A stretch of 64,000 bases of DNA from positions 102,311 through 166,310 of the forward strand of contig CANMDW010000010.1 in assembly GCA_947496705.1 (NCBI GenBank), read 5' to 3'. The translations under genes were made by a program, and so were the position numbers. The stretch comes from an uncultured Aquimarina sp. Its GTDB lineage: Bacteria > Bacteroidota > Bacteroidia > Flavobacteriales > Flavobacteriaceae. Below, piece after piece: positions 44,363-54,179 of this stretch. The notes beneath the pieces were generated by a model. The model saw only the letters and a list, made by a program, of their open reading frames with translations. It made no database searches and was not told where the DNA came from. Each line of letters opens with the position of its first letter. Position 1 is the stretch's first letter.

Positions 44363-45109
44363 TTAAATAGCTTTTGCTTCGTTATGTAATAAATCTATAA
44401 GTTCCTGAACATTGTCTGGAGATACTAGTTTTACTGCTCCTTTTGGTGCTGGTTTCTCAAATTGAACAGCCTTTGTTTCCTGATCGGCATCTACTGGTTC
44501 TACCACAGTAAGTGGTTTTTTGCGTGCCATCATAATTCCTCGCATATTAGGAATACGAAGATCGCTTTCTTCTACCAATCCCTTCTGTCCTCCTACTACC
44601 AAAGGTAATTTGGCGGTTGAAGTTTCCTTACCTCCATCAATCTCACGAATGGCTGTAGCAGTATCCCCTTCTATTTCCAAACCAATACAAGTATTCACAA
44701 AATTAGCGTTGGTAAGTGCGGCAAGCATACCGGGTACCATACCTCCATTATAATCAATAGACTCTCTGCCTGCAATCACAAGATCATATCCTCCATCCTG
44801 CACAACTTTTGCAAGTTGTTTTGCAACAAAAAACCCGTCGGTTGCTTCAGCATTCACTCTAATGGCATTATCGGCTCCTATTGCCAGGGCTTTTCTTAGC
44901 GTTGGTTCGGTTTCGGTTCCACCAACATTCACCACATCTACCAATGCCCCTTGTTTTTCTTTAAACCACATGGCACGGGTTAATCCAAATTCATCATTAG
45001 GATTAATGACAAATTGCACCCCATTAGTGTCAAATTTAGTATCACCGTCTGTAAAATTAATTTTGGAAGTTGTGTCTGGCACATGGCTAATACAAACTAA
45101 TATCTTCAT
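44363..45109 (-). CDS. etfB: electron transfer flavoprotein subunit beta
   Basis: A 248-residue protein: MKILVCISHVPDTTSKI at the start, INPNDEFGLTRAMWFKE near 36, and the ETF-beta signature VIAGRESIDYNGGMVPGMLA near 110-130. The AMP-binding region ends with RGIMMARKKPLTVVEP. It forms the heterodimer with EtfA. The operon begins here. Its promoter area includes a 22-bp perfect palindrome at 45,171 and a TTATTTGTACC element on the minus strand. Confidence 0.95.
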   Translation of the reverse strand: MKILVCISHVPDTTSKINFTDGDTKFDTNGVQFVINPNDEFGLTRAMWFKEKQGALVDVVNVGGTETEPTLRKALAIGADNAIRVNAEATDGFFVAKQLAKVVQDGGYDLVIAGRESIDYNGGMVPGMLAALTNANFVNTCIGLEIEGDTATAIREIDGGKETSTAKLPLVVGGQKGLVEESDLRIPNMRGIMMARKKPLTVVEPVDADQETKAVQFEKPAPKGAVKLVSPDNVQELIDLLHNEAKAI

Positions 45110-45170
45110 TTTATATAGGTATTTTTTGAGAATTTAATAATAATGGCGAAGGTACAAATAAAAAGTCTAA

Positions 45171-45192
45171 TTTACTATGCATGCATAGTAAA
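45171..45192. promoter_or_regulatory. 22-bp perfect palindrome in the etfB promoter
   Basis: A fully symmetric site with core ACTATGCATGCATAGT, 62 bp upstream of the etfB start. On the minus strand it lies about 10-15 bp upstream of the -7-like TTATTTG box, so a bound dimer would block RNA polymerase. Probably an operator of a dimeric regulator, perhaps one sensing acyl-CoA, given the function of ETF (inference). Confidence 0.65.
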
Positions 45193-45291
45193 TTTTTCAA
45201 TATTCGTCCGCATCAAAAAGGTTTTAATTGCTACTTTTGCCTTTCGTTATATTTAAAATAGCACAAAATAATTTTTACAGATAAAACCGAC

Positions 45292-45341
45292 ACGATTAAA
45301 ACGATGATTACTATTTATATTTTAATCATTATTTTAATCGT
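45292..45341. promoter_or_regulatory. inverted repeat upstream of pdhB
   Basis: ACGATTAAAACGATGATTA and its near complement (two mismatches) face each other across 12 bp, 44 bp before the pdhB start. Could be an operator or the stem of a leader hairpin. Confidence 0.45.
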
Positions 45342-45385
45342 CAAAGATTTCTGTGTAACAATTAAAAAACAATAAAAACAAACAC

Positions 45386-46363
45386 ATGAAAACCATACAG
45401 TTCAGAGAAGCAATTTGCGAAGCAATGAGTGAGGAAATGCGCCGGGATGAATCCATATATTTAATGGGTGAAGAAGTAGCAGAATATAACGGAGCATACA
45501 AAGCTAGTAAAGGCATGCTGGATGAATTTGGTTCGGATAGGGTTATTGATACTCCTATTTCTGAATTAGGTTTTTCGGGTATCGGTGTAGGAAGTGCCAT
45601 GAATGGTAATCGACCTATTATCGAGTTTATGACCTTCAATTTTTCATTGGTAGGGATTGATCAGATCATAAATAATGCTGCAAAAATGCGTCAAATGAGC
45701 GGTGGCCAGTTTAATATCCCCATCGTTTTCAGAGGTCCTACTGCATCTGCCGGCCAACTGGGAGCAACACACTCACAAGCTTTTGAAAACTGGTTTGCCA
45801 ATACACCTGGTCTTAAAGTCGTTATTCCTTCAAATCCAAAAGATGCCAAAGGATTATTAAAATCGGCTATTCGAGATGACGATCCTGTTATCTTTATGGA
45901 AAGTGAACAAATGTATGGTGATAAAGGAGAAGTGCCAGAAGGAGAATATACCATTCCTCTTGGAGTGGCCGAAATTAGAAGAGAAGGTGGTGATGTTACT
46001 ATCGTTTCCTTCGGAAAAATTATTAAAGAAGCCTACAAAGCAGCCGATGAATTGGCTAAAGAAAATATTTCTTGTGAAGTAATAGATCTAAGAACGGTAA
46101 GACCTTTGGATCTGGATGCTATTTTTACTTCTGTAAAAAAAACCAATCGATTAGTTATTCTTGAAGAAGCCTGGCCACTTGCCAACATTGCTTCAGAAAT
46201 CACTTATCAGGTTCAATCTAACATCTTTGACTATCTGGATGCTCCTATTGTAAAAATCAATACAGCAGATACCCCCACACCGTATTCTCCGGTATTACTG
46301 GAAGAATGGTTACCCAATAGTCAAGACGTTGTAAAAGCCGTAAAAAAAGTGATGTACAAATAA
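45386..46363 (+). CDS. pdhB: pyruvate dehydrogenase E1 component subunit beta
   Basis: A 325-residue protein: the N-terminal MKTIQFREAICEAMSEEM, EEVAEYNGAYKASKGML near 29-45, IDTPISELGFSGIGVGSAM near 54, and GPTASAGQLGATHSQAFE near 115-132. It ends LPNSQDVVKAVKKVMYK. It is the beta half of the thiamine-diphosphate E1 enzyme that decarboxylates pyruvate for acetyl-CoA synthesis. The alpha subunit is not in this window. Alone on the plus strand, divergent from etfBA. Confidence 0.93.
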   Translation: MKTIQFREAICEAMSEEMRRDESIYLMGEEVAEYNGAYKASKGMLDEFGSDRVIDTPISELGFSGIGVGSAMNGNRPIIEFMTFNFSLVGIDQIINNAAKMRQMSGGQFNIPIVFRGPTASAGQLGATHSQAFENWFANTPGLKVVIPSNPKDAKGLLKSAIRDDDPVIFMESEQMYGDKGEVPEGEYTIPLGVAEIRREGGDVTIVSFGKIIKEAYKAADELAKENISCEVIDLRTVRPLDLDAIFTSVKKTNRLVILEEAWPLANIASEITYQVQSNIFDYLDAPIVKINTADTPTPYSPVLLEEWLPNSQDVVKAVKKVMYK

Positions 46364-46477
46364 AATAAAGCTTTTATTTTGCGTTTCATCAGTTTTAGGA
46401 ACATTACAAGAATAAAAATGGCCTAAAAATTGAGGTGATCCACTAATTATCACAAGTATTAATTTTAATAGCTTTAG

Positions 46478-48973
46478 ATGAAACATTTGATTTTGGGGGG
46501 AATTCTTACTGTATTTAGTTGTACATTTCTTCTTTCGCAAACTAAGGTTGGTGGCCAGGTATTTGATAGCAATAAACAACCCGTACCATTTGCCAATATA
46601 GTTTTTACGAATTCTACAATAGGTACTATCACCGATGAGAATGGTAGATTCTATATAGAATCTGACAATAATCACGCTACTATTAAAGTTTCATTTATTG
46701 GTTTTCAGACAAAAACCATAGCACTTACCAACCGTGTTACCTATAAAATGCAGATTACCCTGGAAGAGGAAGCTGCATCCTTGGAAGAAGTAGTAATATA
46801 CAAGGGTAAAACTTCCAAAAAAAATAATCCCGCCATAGATATCTTAAAAAAAATCTGGGATAATCGCCGAGAGAATGGCGTAAAGAAATTTAAGCAATAC
46901 AATTATGATAAATACGAAAAACTTGAGTTTGACCTAAATACCATCGATAGTGCTTTGATCAATAGCAGGATCTTTAACGGGATGGAGTTTATTTTTGACG
47001 ATATAGATACCTCTAGAATAACAGGAAAGACCTACCTTCCTATTTTCCTTAATGAAGCTATCTCAAAGGTGTATGGAGATAATATTCTCAATGAATACAA
47101 AGAAGTTCTGAAAGGAAATAAAAATGCTGGTTTTAGTGATAACCAAACACTAATCGCTTTTGTAAAAGACTTGTATTCTGATTACGATGTCTATGACAAC
47201 TACCTGAAATTCTTTGATAAAAGTTTTACCAGTCCATTATCCCGAACCGGAATTGGCGTATACAATTATGTACTTACAGACAGCGCTTATATAGGTAATA
47301 AATGGTGTTATAATATTATATACTACCCCAGACGAAAAAATGAATTAACCTTTAAAGGTGATTTCTGGGTAAATGATACCACCTGGGCGATCAAAGAAAT
47401 AAACCTGGAGGTTACCAAAAGTGCCAACATCAACTGGGTAAAAGACTTGTATATAGAACAGGAATTTGATGTATTAAATGATTCTATTTTTCTAATCACA
47501 AAAGATTATTTTCAATCTGATTTTGCATTTAGTAAAAAAGAAAAATCCAGAGGTGTATATGGTAAGAGAACAACTTTATATGATAATTATAAGTTTGATG
47601 TAAGAAAGGGCAAAAAGTTCTATCAAAGCCAGGTAGACCCTTATAATCAAGACATCTATAATCGTGAAGATTCTTTCTGGAAAAATGCCCGAATGGAAGA
47701 ATTAAATAAAGACGAACAAAAAGTCTATAAAATGCTGGATACCCTTAGGACCGTAAAAGCATTTAAAAGACTTTATAACATAGGAACCATATTAGCAACA
47801 GGATATATAGAATTTGATGGTTTTGATTTTGGACCGCTATTTTCTACTGTAGGTTTTAATGATATCGAGGGATGGAGATTACGGGCCGGAGGCCGAACTT
47901 ATTTTACATCCAACGATAGATGGAGGATTGAAGGATATGGAGCTTATGGTTTTAAGGATCATAAGTTTAAATATGGTGTCTCTGGTAAATATTTGGTTGA
48001 CCGAAAATCCAGGCTTATTGTTTCTGCAGGAAATCGCAGAGATGTAGAACAATTAGGTGCCAGCTTAACCAATACTAATGACGTAGAAGGCAGGAGCCTT
48101 GCCTCTTCTTCTATTATAGCAACCGGGGATAATGATAGACTAACCTCTATCAACTTAACCGCTTTTTCTATGCAATTAGAACCCAGGAAAAACTTTACTA
48201 TTGGGGTTACAGGATCTTACAGAACATTAAAACCCGCAGATCGATCATTATTCAGTCTTGATTTTATTGATCCGGAAACCAATGAACTGCATACCGAAAT
48301 TCAACAAACCGAAATAGCTACCACACTTGCCTATTTTCCGCGCCGGAAAACTACAGGATATGGAGTGGATCGGGTAACTGTAAATGATGGAGACTTTGCC
48401 ACTTTATTCCTTAATTACAGTGTAGGTATAAAAGGTTTTATTGAAAGCGATTTTGAGTATCAGAAAATTCAATTCTTATATCAACAACCCTGGAATATTG
48501 GTGGTTTCGGAAGGCTAAACAGCTCTCTGGAAGTAGGTAAAACATTTGGAGATGTCCCTCTTGGCTTGTTAAGTGTCATCCCGGGTAACCAAACCTATTT
48601 GTCTATTTATAATACATTTCCGCTACTCAATTTTTATGAGTTTGTAACCGATACCTATGCTACTTTACATCTAGAACACAACTTCAATGGAAGGATATTT
48701 TCGAGAATACCTTTGTTACGAAAATTAAATCTTAGAGAATTGGTAGGGTTAAGAGGCGCCTGGGGACAACTATCTGATGAGAATATACTATTAAGTGCTC
48801 CATCAAACGAAATTTTAATTGCACCAGATGACAAAGTTTATTGGGAATATAGTTTGGGAGTGGGTAATATTTTTAAAATCTTCAGAATAGATTTTCACTT
48901 TAGAGGAAACTATTTTGATAATCCCGATGCCCGTAAATTTGGAGTTACCGGTTCTTTTGGGTTTTATTTCTAA
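46478..48973 (+). CDS. DUF5686 outer-membrane protein with carboxypeptidase-regulatory-like domain
   Basis: An 831-residue protein with a signal peptide (1-20). A carboxypeptidase-regulatory-like domain (about 22-100, VGGQVFDSNKQPVPFANIVF and GTITDENGRFYIES) is followed by the DUF5686 body: KFKQYNYDKYEKLEFDLN near 137, WCYNIIYYPRRKNELTFKGD near 279, and a C-terminal barrel-like region ending GVTGSFGFYF, with the final Phe typical of outer-membrane barrels. The role is unknown in this family. The gene lies 114 bp after pdhB. Confidence 0.85.
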   Translation: MKHLILGGILTVFSCTFLLSQTKVGGQVFDSNKQPVPFANIVFTNSTIGTITDENGRFYIESDNNHATIKVSFIGFQTKTIALTNRVTYKMQITLEEEAASLEEVVIYKGKTSKKNNPAIDILKKIWDNRRENGVKKFKQYNYDKYEKLEFDLNTIDSALINSRIFNGMEFIFDDIDTSRITGKTYLPIFLNEAISKVYGDNILNEYKEVLKGNKNAGFSDNQTLIAFVKDLYSDYDVYDNYLKFFDKSFTSPLSRTGIGVYNYVLTDSAYIGNKWCYNIIYYPRRKNELTFKGDFWVNDTTWAIKEINLEVTKSANINWVKDLYIEQEFDVLNDSIFLITKDYFQSDFAFSKKEKSRGVYGKRTTLYDNYKFDVRKGKKFYQSQVDPYNQDIYNREDSFWKNARMEELNKDEQKVYKMLDTLRTVKAFKRLYNIGTILATGYIEFDGFDFGPLFSTVGFNDIEGWRLRAGGRTYFTSNDRWRIEGYGAYGFKDHKFKYGVSGKYLVDRKSRLIVSAGNRRDVEQLGASLTNTNDVEGRSLASSSIIATGDNDRLTSINLTAFSMQLEPRKNFTIGVTGSYRTLKPADRSLFSLDFIDPETNELHTEIQQTEIATTLAYFPRRKTTGYGVDRVTVNDGDFATLFLNYSVGIKGFIESDFEYQKIQFLYQQPWNIGGFGRLNSSLEVGKTFGDVPLGLLSVIPGNQTYLSIYNTFPLLNFYEFVTDTYATLHLEHNFNGRIFSRIPLLRKLNLRELVGLRGAWGQLSDENILLSAPSNEILIAPDDKVYWEYSLGVGNIFKIFRIDFHFRGNYFDNPDARKFGVTGSFGFYF

Positions 48974-49143
48974 ACAAAAAAGAACTCGATTTAACCTCAA
49001 TGTATCTTCAGATATTTAATCCTCTTATACCTAAATTTGTATTTCTGAAAACGTTATAATTTGAAGTGATTTAAACTTTTTCGCTTCAACCAAAAAAATC
49101 CGATAATTTCTTCTAAAAACTTTAACTAAACTTTAGTAATACC

Positions 49144-49151
49144 TATCTTTG
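49144..49151 (+). promoter_or_regulatory. putative -7 promoter element of ppa
   Basis: TATCTTTG fits the Bacteroidota TAnnTTTG -7 consensus and lies 26 bp before the ppa ATG. No clear TTG -33 box is seen. Confidence 0.45.
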
Positions 49152-49177
49152 CCGCCCATTAAAAAGAGAATAGAATT

Positions 49178-49708
49178 ATGAGCGCAGCTACTAAGGAAAG
49201 CTTTGATGTACTAATTGAAATCCCAAAGGGAAGTAGAAACAAATATGAATATGATTTTGAAATAAAAAAAATTCGATATGATCGCATGATCTTTTCTTCA
49301 ATGATGTATCCGGCAGATTATGGATTTATTCCTGAGACCCTGGCATTGGACGGAGACCCATTGGATGTATTGGTTTTGGTTACAGAGCCCACATTTCCTG
49401 GTTGTGTAATGGAAGTAAAACCAATCGGCGTTTTTCATATGGCAGACGAGAAAGGTCCCGATGAAAAAATCATTTGTGTACCGGTTTCTGACCCCATAGC
49501 CAATCGACTTGCCGATCTCAAAGAGTTAAACCCTCATTTAATAAAAGAAATAGAACACTTTTTCCAGGTGTATAAAGATCTTGAGAAGAAAAAAGTAGAT
49601 GTTGGCGGGTGGGGTAACCTTGAAGAAGCAAAGGCTATTATTAAGGCTTGCGTGAGGCGATTTGAAGAACTCGAAGACAAACCAAAAGGACTGTTTAGTA
49701 TTTACTAA
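49178..49708 (+). CDS. ppa: soluble inorganic pyrophosphatase
   Basis: A 176-residue family I pyrophosphatase. KYEYDFEIKKIRYDR (22-36), YPADYGFIPETL (44-55) and the metal-binding triple Asp in LDGDPLDVLVL (Asp58, Asp60, Asp63) are all present. It hydrolyses pyrophosphate to phosphate in the cytoplasm. The membrane pyrophosphatase gene follows 112 bp downstream, giving one soluble and one energy-conserving enzyme in tandem. Confidence 0.95.
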   Translation: MSAATKESFDVLIEIPKGSRNKYEYDFEIKKIRYDRMIFSSMMYPADYGFIPETLALDGDPLDVLVLVTEPTFPGCVMEVKPIGVFHMADEKGPDEKIICVPVSDPIANRLADLKELNPHLIKEIEHFFQVYKDLEKKKVDVGGWGNLEEAKAIIKACVRRFEELEDKPKGLFSIY

Positions 49709-49820
49709 ATTTGAGTTCAAAAAATAAACAAAAGTGTAGCATTTTTTATTGAATATTACGCTTTTTGTATTTAGGGTATTTTTACTACTTTTAGCCCCTA
49801 ATTAACTTAAAATATATTTA

Positions 49821-52199
49821 ATGGAATCAAATATGATTTTTGTGCCAATTGCATTGGCAGTCCTAGGGTTACTTTTTATGTTTATCAAAATGGCCTGGGT
49901 AAAAAAACAAGCCCCGGGTAATGAGAAAATGCAAGAAATTTCTAAAAGCATAAAAGAGGGTGCCCTGGCATTCCTTGCTGCAGAATATAAATTATTAGTC
50001 ATCTTTGTAATTATCGCTTCGGCTGCATTATTTGGTATCTCTATGCTTGTAGAAACTACAAGTTGGATGATTGTCCCTGCTTTTGTATTTGGAGCCATAT
50101 TTTCTGCCCTTGCAGGTAATATAGGTATGCGTATCGCAACAGAAGCCAATACAAGAACCACAGAAGCAGCAAAAACAAGCCTCCCGCAAGCATTAAAAGT
50201 GTCTTTTGGCGGAGGAACCGTAATGGGACTTGGGGTCGCAGGACTAGCTGTACTGGGATTAAGCCTGTTTTTTATGTTCTTTACCAATCAGTTTATGGGA
50301 GGTGAAGGTTCTTTTTATGAGAATATGACTATTGTTTTAGAAGCACTGGCAGGATTCTCTCTCGGAGCAGAATCTATAGCGCTTTTTGCTCGTGTGGGTG
50401 GAGGTATCTATACTAAAGCTGCCGATGTAGGTGCAGACCTGGTTGGTAAAGTAGAAGCTGGTATTCCTGAAGATGACCCTCGTAACCCTGCTACCATTGC
50501 CGATAATGTGGGTGATAATGTAGGGGATGTTGCTGGTATGGGTGCAGATTTATTTGGTTCTTATGTTGCAACTGTTCTTGCCGCTATGGTATTGGGTAAT
50601 TATGTGATCAGGGATATGTCGGCTACTAGTCAATTTACCGATGCCTTTGAAAACATGGGTCCCATCTTACTTCCAATTGTAATTGCAGGAGTCGGTATTT
50701 TGGCTTCGATCGTTGGCACTTTTCTGGTAGGTATTAAAAATAATGATGCAAAAGAAGCCCAGGTTCAAAAAGCCTTGGATTTAGGAAACTGGGGAGCTAT
50801 TGTTTTAACTGTTGTAGCAAGTTATTTTTTGATTCAGTACATGCTTCCTGAAACGATGCAGATGAACTTTTTTGGAGAAGGAATGAGAGAGGTCTCTTCT
50901 ATGAATGTATTTTATGCTACTTTAATTGGTCTTGCCGTTGGGGCATTAATATCTGTTGTAACTGCTTATTATACCAGTTTGGGTAAGAAACCAGTACTCG
51001 ACATTGTTAAAAACAGTTCTACAGGAGCTGCAACCAATATTATTGCCGGTCTTGCCGTAGGAATGAAATCTACATTCTTATCAGTTATATTATTTGCTGC
51101 AGCGATTTTTGGTTCTTATGAACTGGCAGGATTTTATGGAGTAGCGTTGGCTGCTTCTGCTATGATGGCTACTACCGCAATGCAATTAGCAATCGATGCC
51201 TTTGGCCCTATCGCAGATAATGCCGGTGGTATTGCAGAAATGAGTGAATTAGAAGATCATGTGCGTGAGCGTACAGATATCTTAGATTCGGTTGGAAATA
51301 CTACAGCGGCAGTTGGTAAAGGTTTTGCCATTGCTTCTGCAGCTTTGACCGCTTTAGCTCTATTCGCTGCATATGTAACCTTTACAGGAATTGATGGTAT
51401 CAATATATTTAAAGCAGATGTATTGTCGATGTTATTTGTCGGCGGGATGATCCCTGTAGTATTCTCTGCTTTAGCAATGAAATCTGTAGGTAAAGCCGCC
51501 ATGGAAATGGTACAGGAAGTTCGTCGTCAGTTCAAAGAAATCCCTGGTATTATGGAAGGTACCGGAACCCCTGAATATGCAAAATGTGTAGCAATTTCTA
51601 CCAAAGCTGCCTTAAGAGAAATGATTTTACCTGGATTGATTACCATTATCACTCCTATCATTATTGGATTATTATTTGGCGCCGAGCCTCTTGGAGGATA
51701 TATGGCCGGGGTTTGTGTATCTGGTGTCATGTGGGCAATCTTTCAAAATAACGCAGGTGGTGCCTGGGATAACGCCAAAAAATCATTTGAAGCCGGTGTC
51801 GAGATTGATGGAGAAATGACCTACAAAGGTTCTGAAGCTCACAAAGCGGCTGTTACTGGTGATACTGTTGGAGATCCGTTTAAAGATACTTCTGGTCCAT
51901 CTATGAATATTTTGATTAAGTTAACATGCTTGGTTGGCCTGGTTATCGCTCCAATACTTGGTGGGCATACAACCGAAACCACAGTGGCAAACCACAAAAT
52001 AGAAGCGATGCAATCTTTCTCTGAAAAAACTTCTGATAAGAATATGGAAGTTGAAATGACGATTGAAAATGATTTAGCTACTGCCATCATAACTATTGAA
52101 ACTTCTGAAAATGGAAAGATCAAAAAAGAAGTGAAAAAACTAACAGGTACTGAGAACGCAGTTAATGCTGGAATTGAAGCAATTAGGGCTACACTTTAG
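49821..52199 (+). CDS. hppA: membrane-bound (Na+/H+-translocating) pyrophosphatase
   Basis: A 792-residue, about 16-helix protein. The substrate site shows KAADVGADLVGKVEAGIPED near 200-219 and NPATIADNVGDNVGDVAGMG near 220-240, followed by the helix motifs DNAGGIAEMS near 465 and GDTVGDPFKDTSGPSMNILI near 680. In the position that separates the two classes the sequence is GNTTAAVGKG, with Ala where K+-independent enzymes have Lys, indicating a K+-dependent type; Na+ or H+ pumping cannot be decided. After the last helix there is a ~70-residue hydrophilic tail (NHKIEAMQSFSEKTSDK onward) not present in many homologues. Closed by a terminator. Confidence 0.95.
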   Translation: MESNMIFVPIALAVLGLLFMFIKMAWVKKQAPGNEKMQEISKSIKEGALAFLAAEYKLLVIFVIIASAALFGISMLVETTSWMIVPAFVFGAIFSALAGNIGMRIATEANTRTTEAAKTSLPQALKVSFGGGTVMGLGVAGLAVLGLSLFFMFFTNQFMGGEGSFYENMTIVLEALAGFSLGAESIALFARVGGGIYTKAADVGADLVGKVEAGIPEDDPRNPATIADNVGDNVGDVAGMGADLFGSYVATVLAAMVLGNYVIRDMSATSQFTDAFENMGPILLPIVIAGVGILASIVGTFLVGIKNNDAKEAQVQKALDLGNWGAIVLTVVASYFLIQYMLPETMQMNFFGEGMREVSSMNVFYATLIGLAVGALISVVTAYYTSLGKKPVLDIVKNSSTGAATNIIAGLAVGMKSTFLSVILFAAAIFGSYELAGFYGVALAASAMMATTAMQLAIDAFGPIADNAGGIAEMSELEDHVRERTDILDSVGNTTAAVGKGFAIASAALTALALFAAYVTFTGIDGINIFKADVLSMLFVGGMIPVVFSALAMKSVGKAAMEMVQEVRRQFKEIPGIMEGTGTPEYAKCVAISTKAALREMILPGLITIITPIIIGLLFGAEPLGGYMAGVCVSGVMWAIFQNNAGGAWDNAKKSFEAGVEIDGEMTYKGSEAHKAAVTGDTVGDPFKDTSGPSMNILIKLTCLVGLVIAPILGGHTTETTVANHKIEAMQSFSEKTSDKNMEVEMTIENDLATAIITIETSENGKIKKEVKKLTGTENAVNAGIEAIRATL

Positions 52200-52225
52200 T
52201 AAAAATATCAAAATTATATATAGAC

Positions 52226-52256
52226 AACCTCGCTCTTTCAGCGAGGTTTTTTTTAT
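52226..52256 (+). terminator. rho-independent terminator of hppA
   Basis: Stem AACCTCGCT/AGCGAGGTT, loop CTTTC, followed by eight T. Confidence 0.9.
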
Positions 52257-52278
52257 TTTTAGTTGCTAAATTCAATTC

Positions 52279-53280
52279 ATGTTCAGAAAAAAAGCTTTAC
52301 GCATCAATACCTACCTTGGTTATGGCACAAACACTCTGTTTCGCGCCACCGGAAGAGCTCTTGAAGATGAAGAAGTGGATTTTGGCACCAATCAGAATGT
52401 TTTTAAAACACTGCGAAACATTTACAAGCAATTTGAAAGTGATGAAATTAGAAATGTGTTGATAGAACTTAAATTACCAGATGGCCAGATCATTGAAACT
52501 ACAACCGATCATGAAGGTTATTATCATTTGAAACTCGACATTTCTACACTCACCAAATATATTGACAACAAAGGCTGGATCACTTACATTGCATCGTATA
52601 AAGAGGAAAAAATGCGTAAGAAAATAAGCCATAAAAACATCTTTAAAAGTCAAATGCTTATTCCCTCTGGCAATGCAGAATTTGGAGTGATTAGCGATAT
52701 TGATGATACTATTTTACATACAGGGGTAGCTTCTTTTTTTAAATGGAGGGTAATTGCCAATACTGTTTTTAAAAATTTTGATAAACGTACCGCGGTAGAA
52801 GGAACCGTTAAATTTTATAAGAAGTTACATCTTGGAAAAAATGGCGCCCTTACGAATCCTTTTTTTTATGTAAGTAACAGTCCTTGGAATTTATATGATT
52901 ATTTAACTGCTTTTTTTAAGAAAAATCATTTCCCTAAAGGTCCTATATTGCTTAGAGACTTCAGAACCCCTTTTGATAAAACACCAAAATCAAAAATGCC
53001 CCATAAGCAATCTGAAATTTTAAATCTCCTAACAATGTATCCAAAACTAAAGTTTATTCTGATTGGAGACAGTGGAGAAAAAGATGCAGATATTTACACC
53101 AAAATCGCAGAAGAATATCCCGAAAGGATTTTGGCAATCTATCTAAGAAATGTAAATCATCGCCGAAAAGAAAAACGAATTAAAAGAATTATACATTCTT
53201 TTAATGCTACTCCTATCCTACTCGTTCATACTTCTGAAGAAGCTATTAAACATGCCAAAAAATTAGGTTTTATACATTAA
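52279..53280 (+). CDS. App1-type phosphatidate phosphatase (DUF2183)
   Basis: A 333-residue protein. The N-terminal ~120 residues are a beta domain that begins LRINTYLGYGTNTLF and includes IIETTTDHEGYYHL. The catalytic HAD-like domain shows GVISDIDDTILHTG near 136-149 (the D-x-D-x-T motif), YVSNSPWNLYDYL near 195, and FILIGDSGEKDADIY near 255, typical of App1/DUF2183. It dephosphorylates phosphatidate. Its stop overlaps that of the convergent LexA-like gene by 4 bp. Confidence 0.88.
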   Translation: MFRKKALRINTYLGYGTNTLFRATGRALEDEEVDFGTNQNVFKTLRNIYKQFESDEIRNVLIELKLPDGQIIETTTDHEGYYHLKLDISTLTKYIDNKGWITYIASYKEEKMRKKISHKNIFKSQMLIPSGNAEFGVISDIDDTILHTGVASFFKWRVIANTVFKNFDKRTAVEGTVKFYKKLHLGKNGALTNPFFYVSNSPWNLYDYLTAFFKKNHFPKGPILLRDFRTPFDKTPKSKMPHKQSEILNLLTMYPKLKFILIGDSGEKDADIYTKIAEEYPERILAIYLRNVNHRRKEKRIKRIIHSFNATPILLVHTSEEAIKHAKKLGFIH

Positions 53281-54041
53281 CTTTTCAAACTTCTAACTTC
53301 TGTGGTTAGTTCAAGCATTGCCTCTTGCAATTGTTTAATACTCGTAGTATTAGTAGCATCAATATTAAAACTTAATTTACTATTTACTTCCCAAAGCTCT
53401 ACAATCTGGTGTGCCTGGATATTATAAGGCAAATATTCTGGATTCAAAGAAATTAATGTGATTACCGACACATCTTCATTTTTTCTTATTTTCTTTACAA
53501 CAACACTATCTTCTAATACCACTACACAAATCGTGTTACTACTTACCTCAGAAAGGTTATTTATCGCTTTGCTTATTACCCACTCTTTAGGTTCTAATAC
53601 AGGGATCATACTATCCCCTTCTACCTGAAACCCGCGATAGGTAGCATTGCGATACTCTGGTAAAGGAATGTCAAATGCAGGTAATTGTTGATACCAGTCC
53701 AGATCCTGAACATTGTGAGGGTATCCGGCGGCAGCTTTCACGTTTACCAAAACTATATTCTCATTATTTTGAGAATCTATAGTAACCATCTTGGGAGAAA
53801 CATCTCCCAGATGTAATTGGATTTTCTTTTGGTCACTTTCGCCAAACAACCATAAAGGATTGATATTAAACTTCTGGAGTAATCTGGCTACTACCTTTCC
53901 AGATATCTTGGTTTTGCCTCGCTCGATATCTGCTGTAGAATTCTTAATTTGTAAAACCTTGGCAAAGTCTGATTGGGTAAAATGATTTTCTTCGCGAATT
54001 TGTTTAAAACGCTTAATAGTTTGGTTAGTTGAATTATCCAT
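53277..54041 (-). CDS. LexA/CI-like XRE repressor with S24 peptidase domain
   Basis: A 254-residue protein. The N-terminal XRE helix-turn-helix (about 8-65) shows FTQSDFAKVLQIKNSTADIERGKTKIS (in parts: FTQSDFAKVL, STADIERGKT). The S24 domain has the self-cleavage Ala-Gly at 105-106 (KAAAGYP), the nucleophile Ser144 in VEGDSMIPVL, and the Lys183 general base in DSVVVKKIR. It should repress targets and be inactivated by RecA-like or stress-triggered cleavage. The divergent promoter region to the DUF559-like gene at 54,180 may contain its operator. A C-terminal helix after 225 is an extension. Confidence 0.88.
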   Translation of the reverse strand: MDNSTNQTIKRFKQIREENHFTQSDFAKVLQIKNSTADIERGKTKISGKVVARLLQKFNINPLWLFGESDQKKIQLHLGDVSPKMVTIDSQNNENIVLVNVKAAAGYPHNVQDLDWYQQLPAFDIPLPEYRNATYRGFQVEGDSMIPVLEPKEWVISKAINNLSEVSSNTICVVVLEDSVVVKKIRKNEDVSVITLISLNPEYLPYNIQAHQIVELWEVNSKLSFNIDATNTTSIKQLQEAMLELTTEVRSLKS

Positions 54042-54179
54042 AAAATCCGGATTTTTAATTATTACTTTAGAAATGCCTCATAGAGATTTGGAATAATTAT
54101 CAACAAAGATACAAGATTTTGGAATATTTCCAATTTTAACATAATTTTATTTTAATATTTATGGAATTTTTCCATAAAT

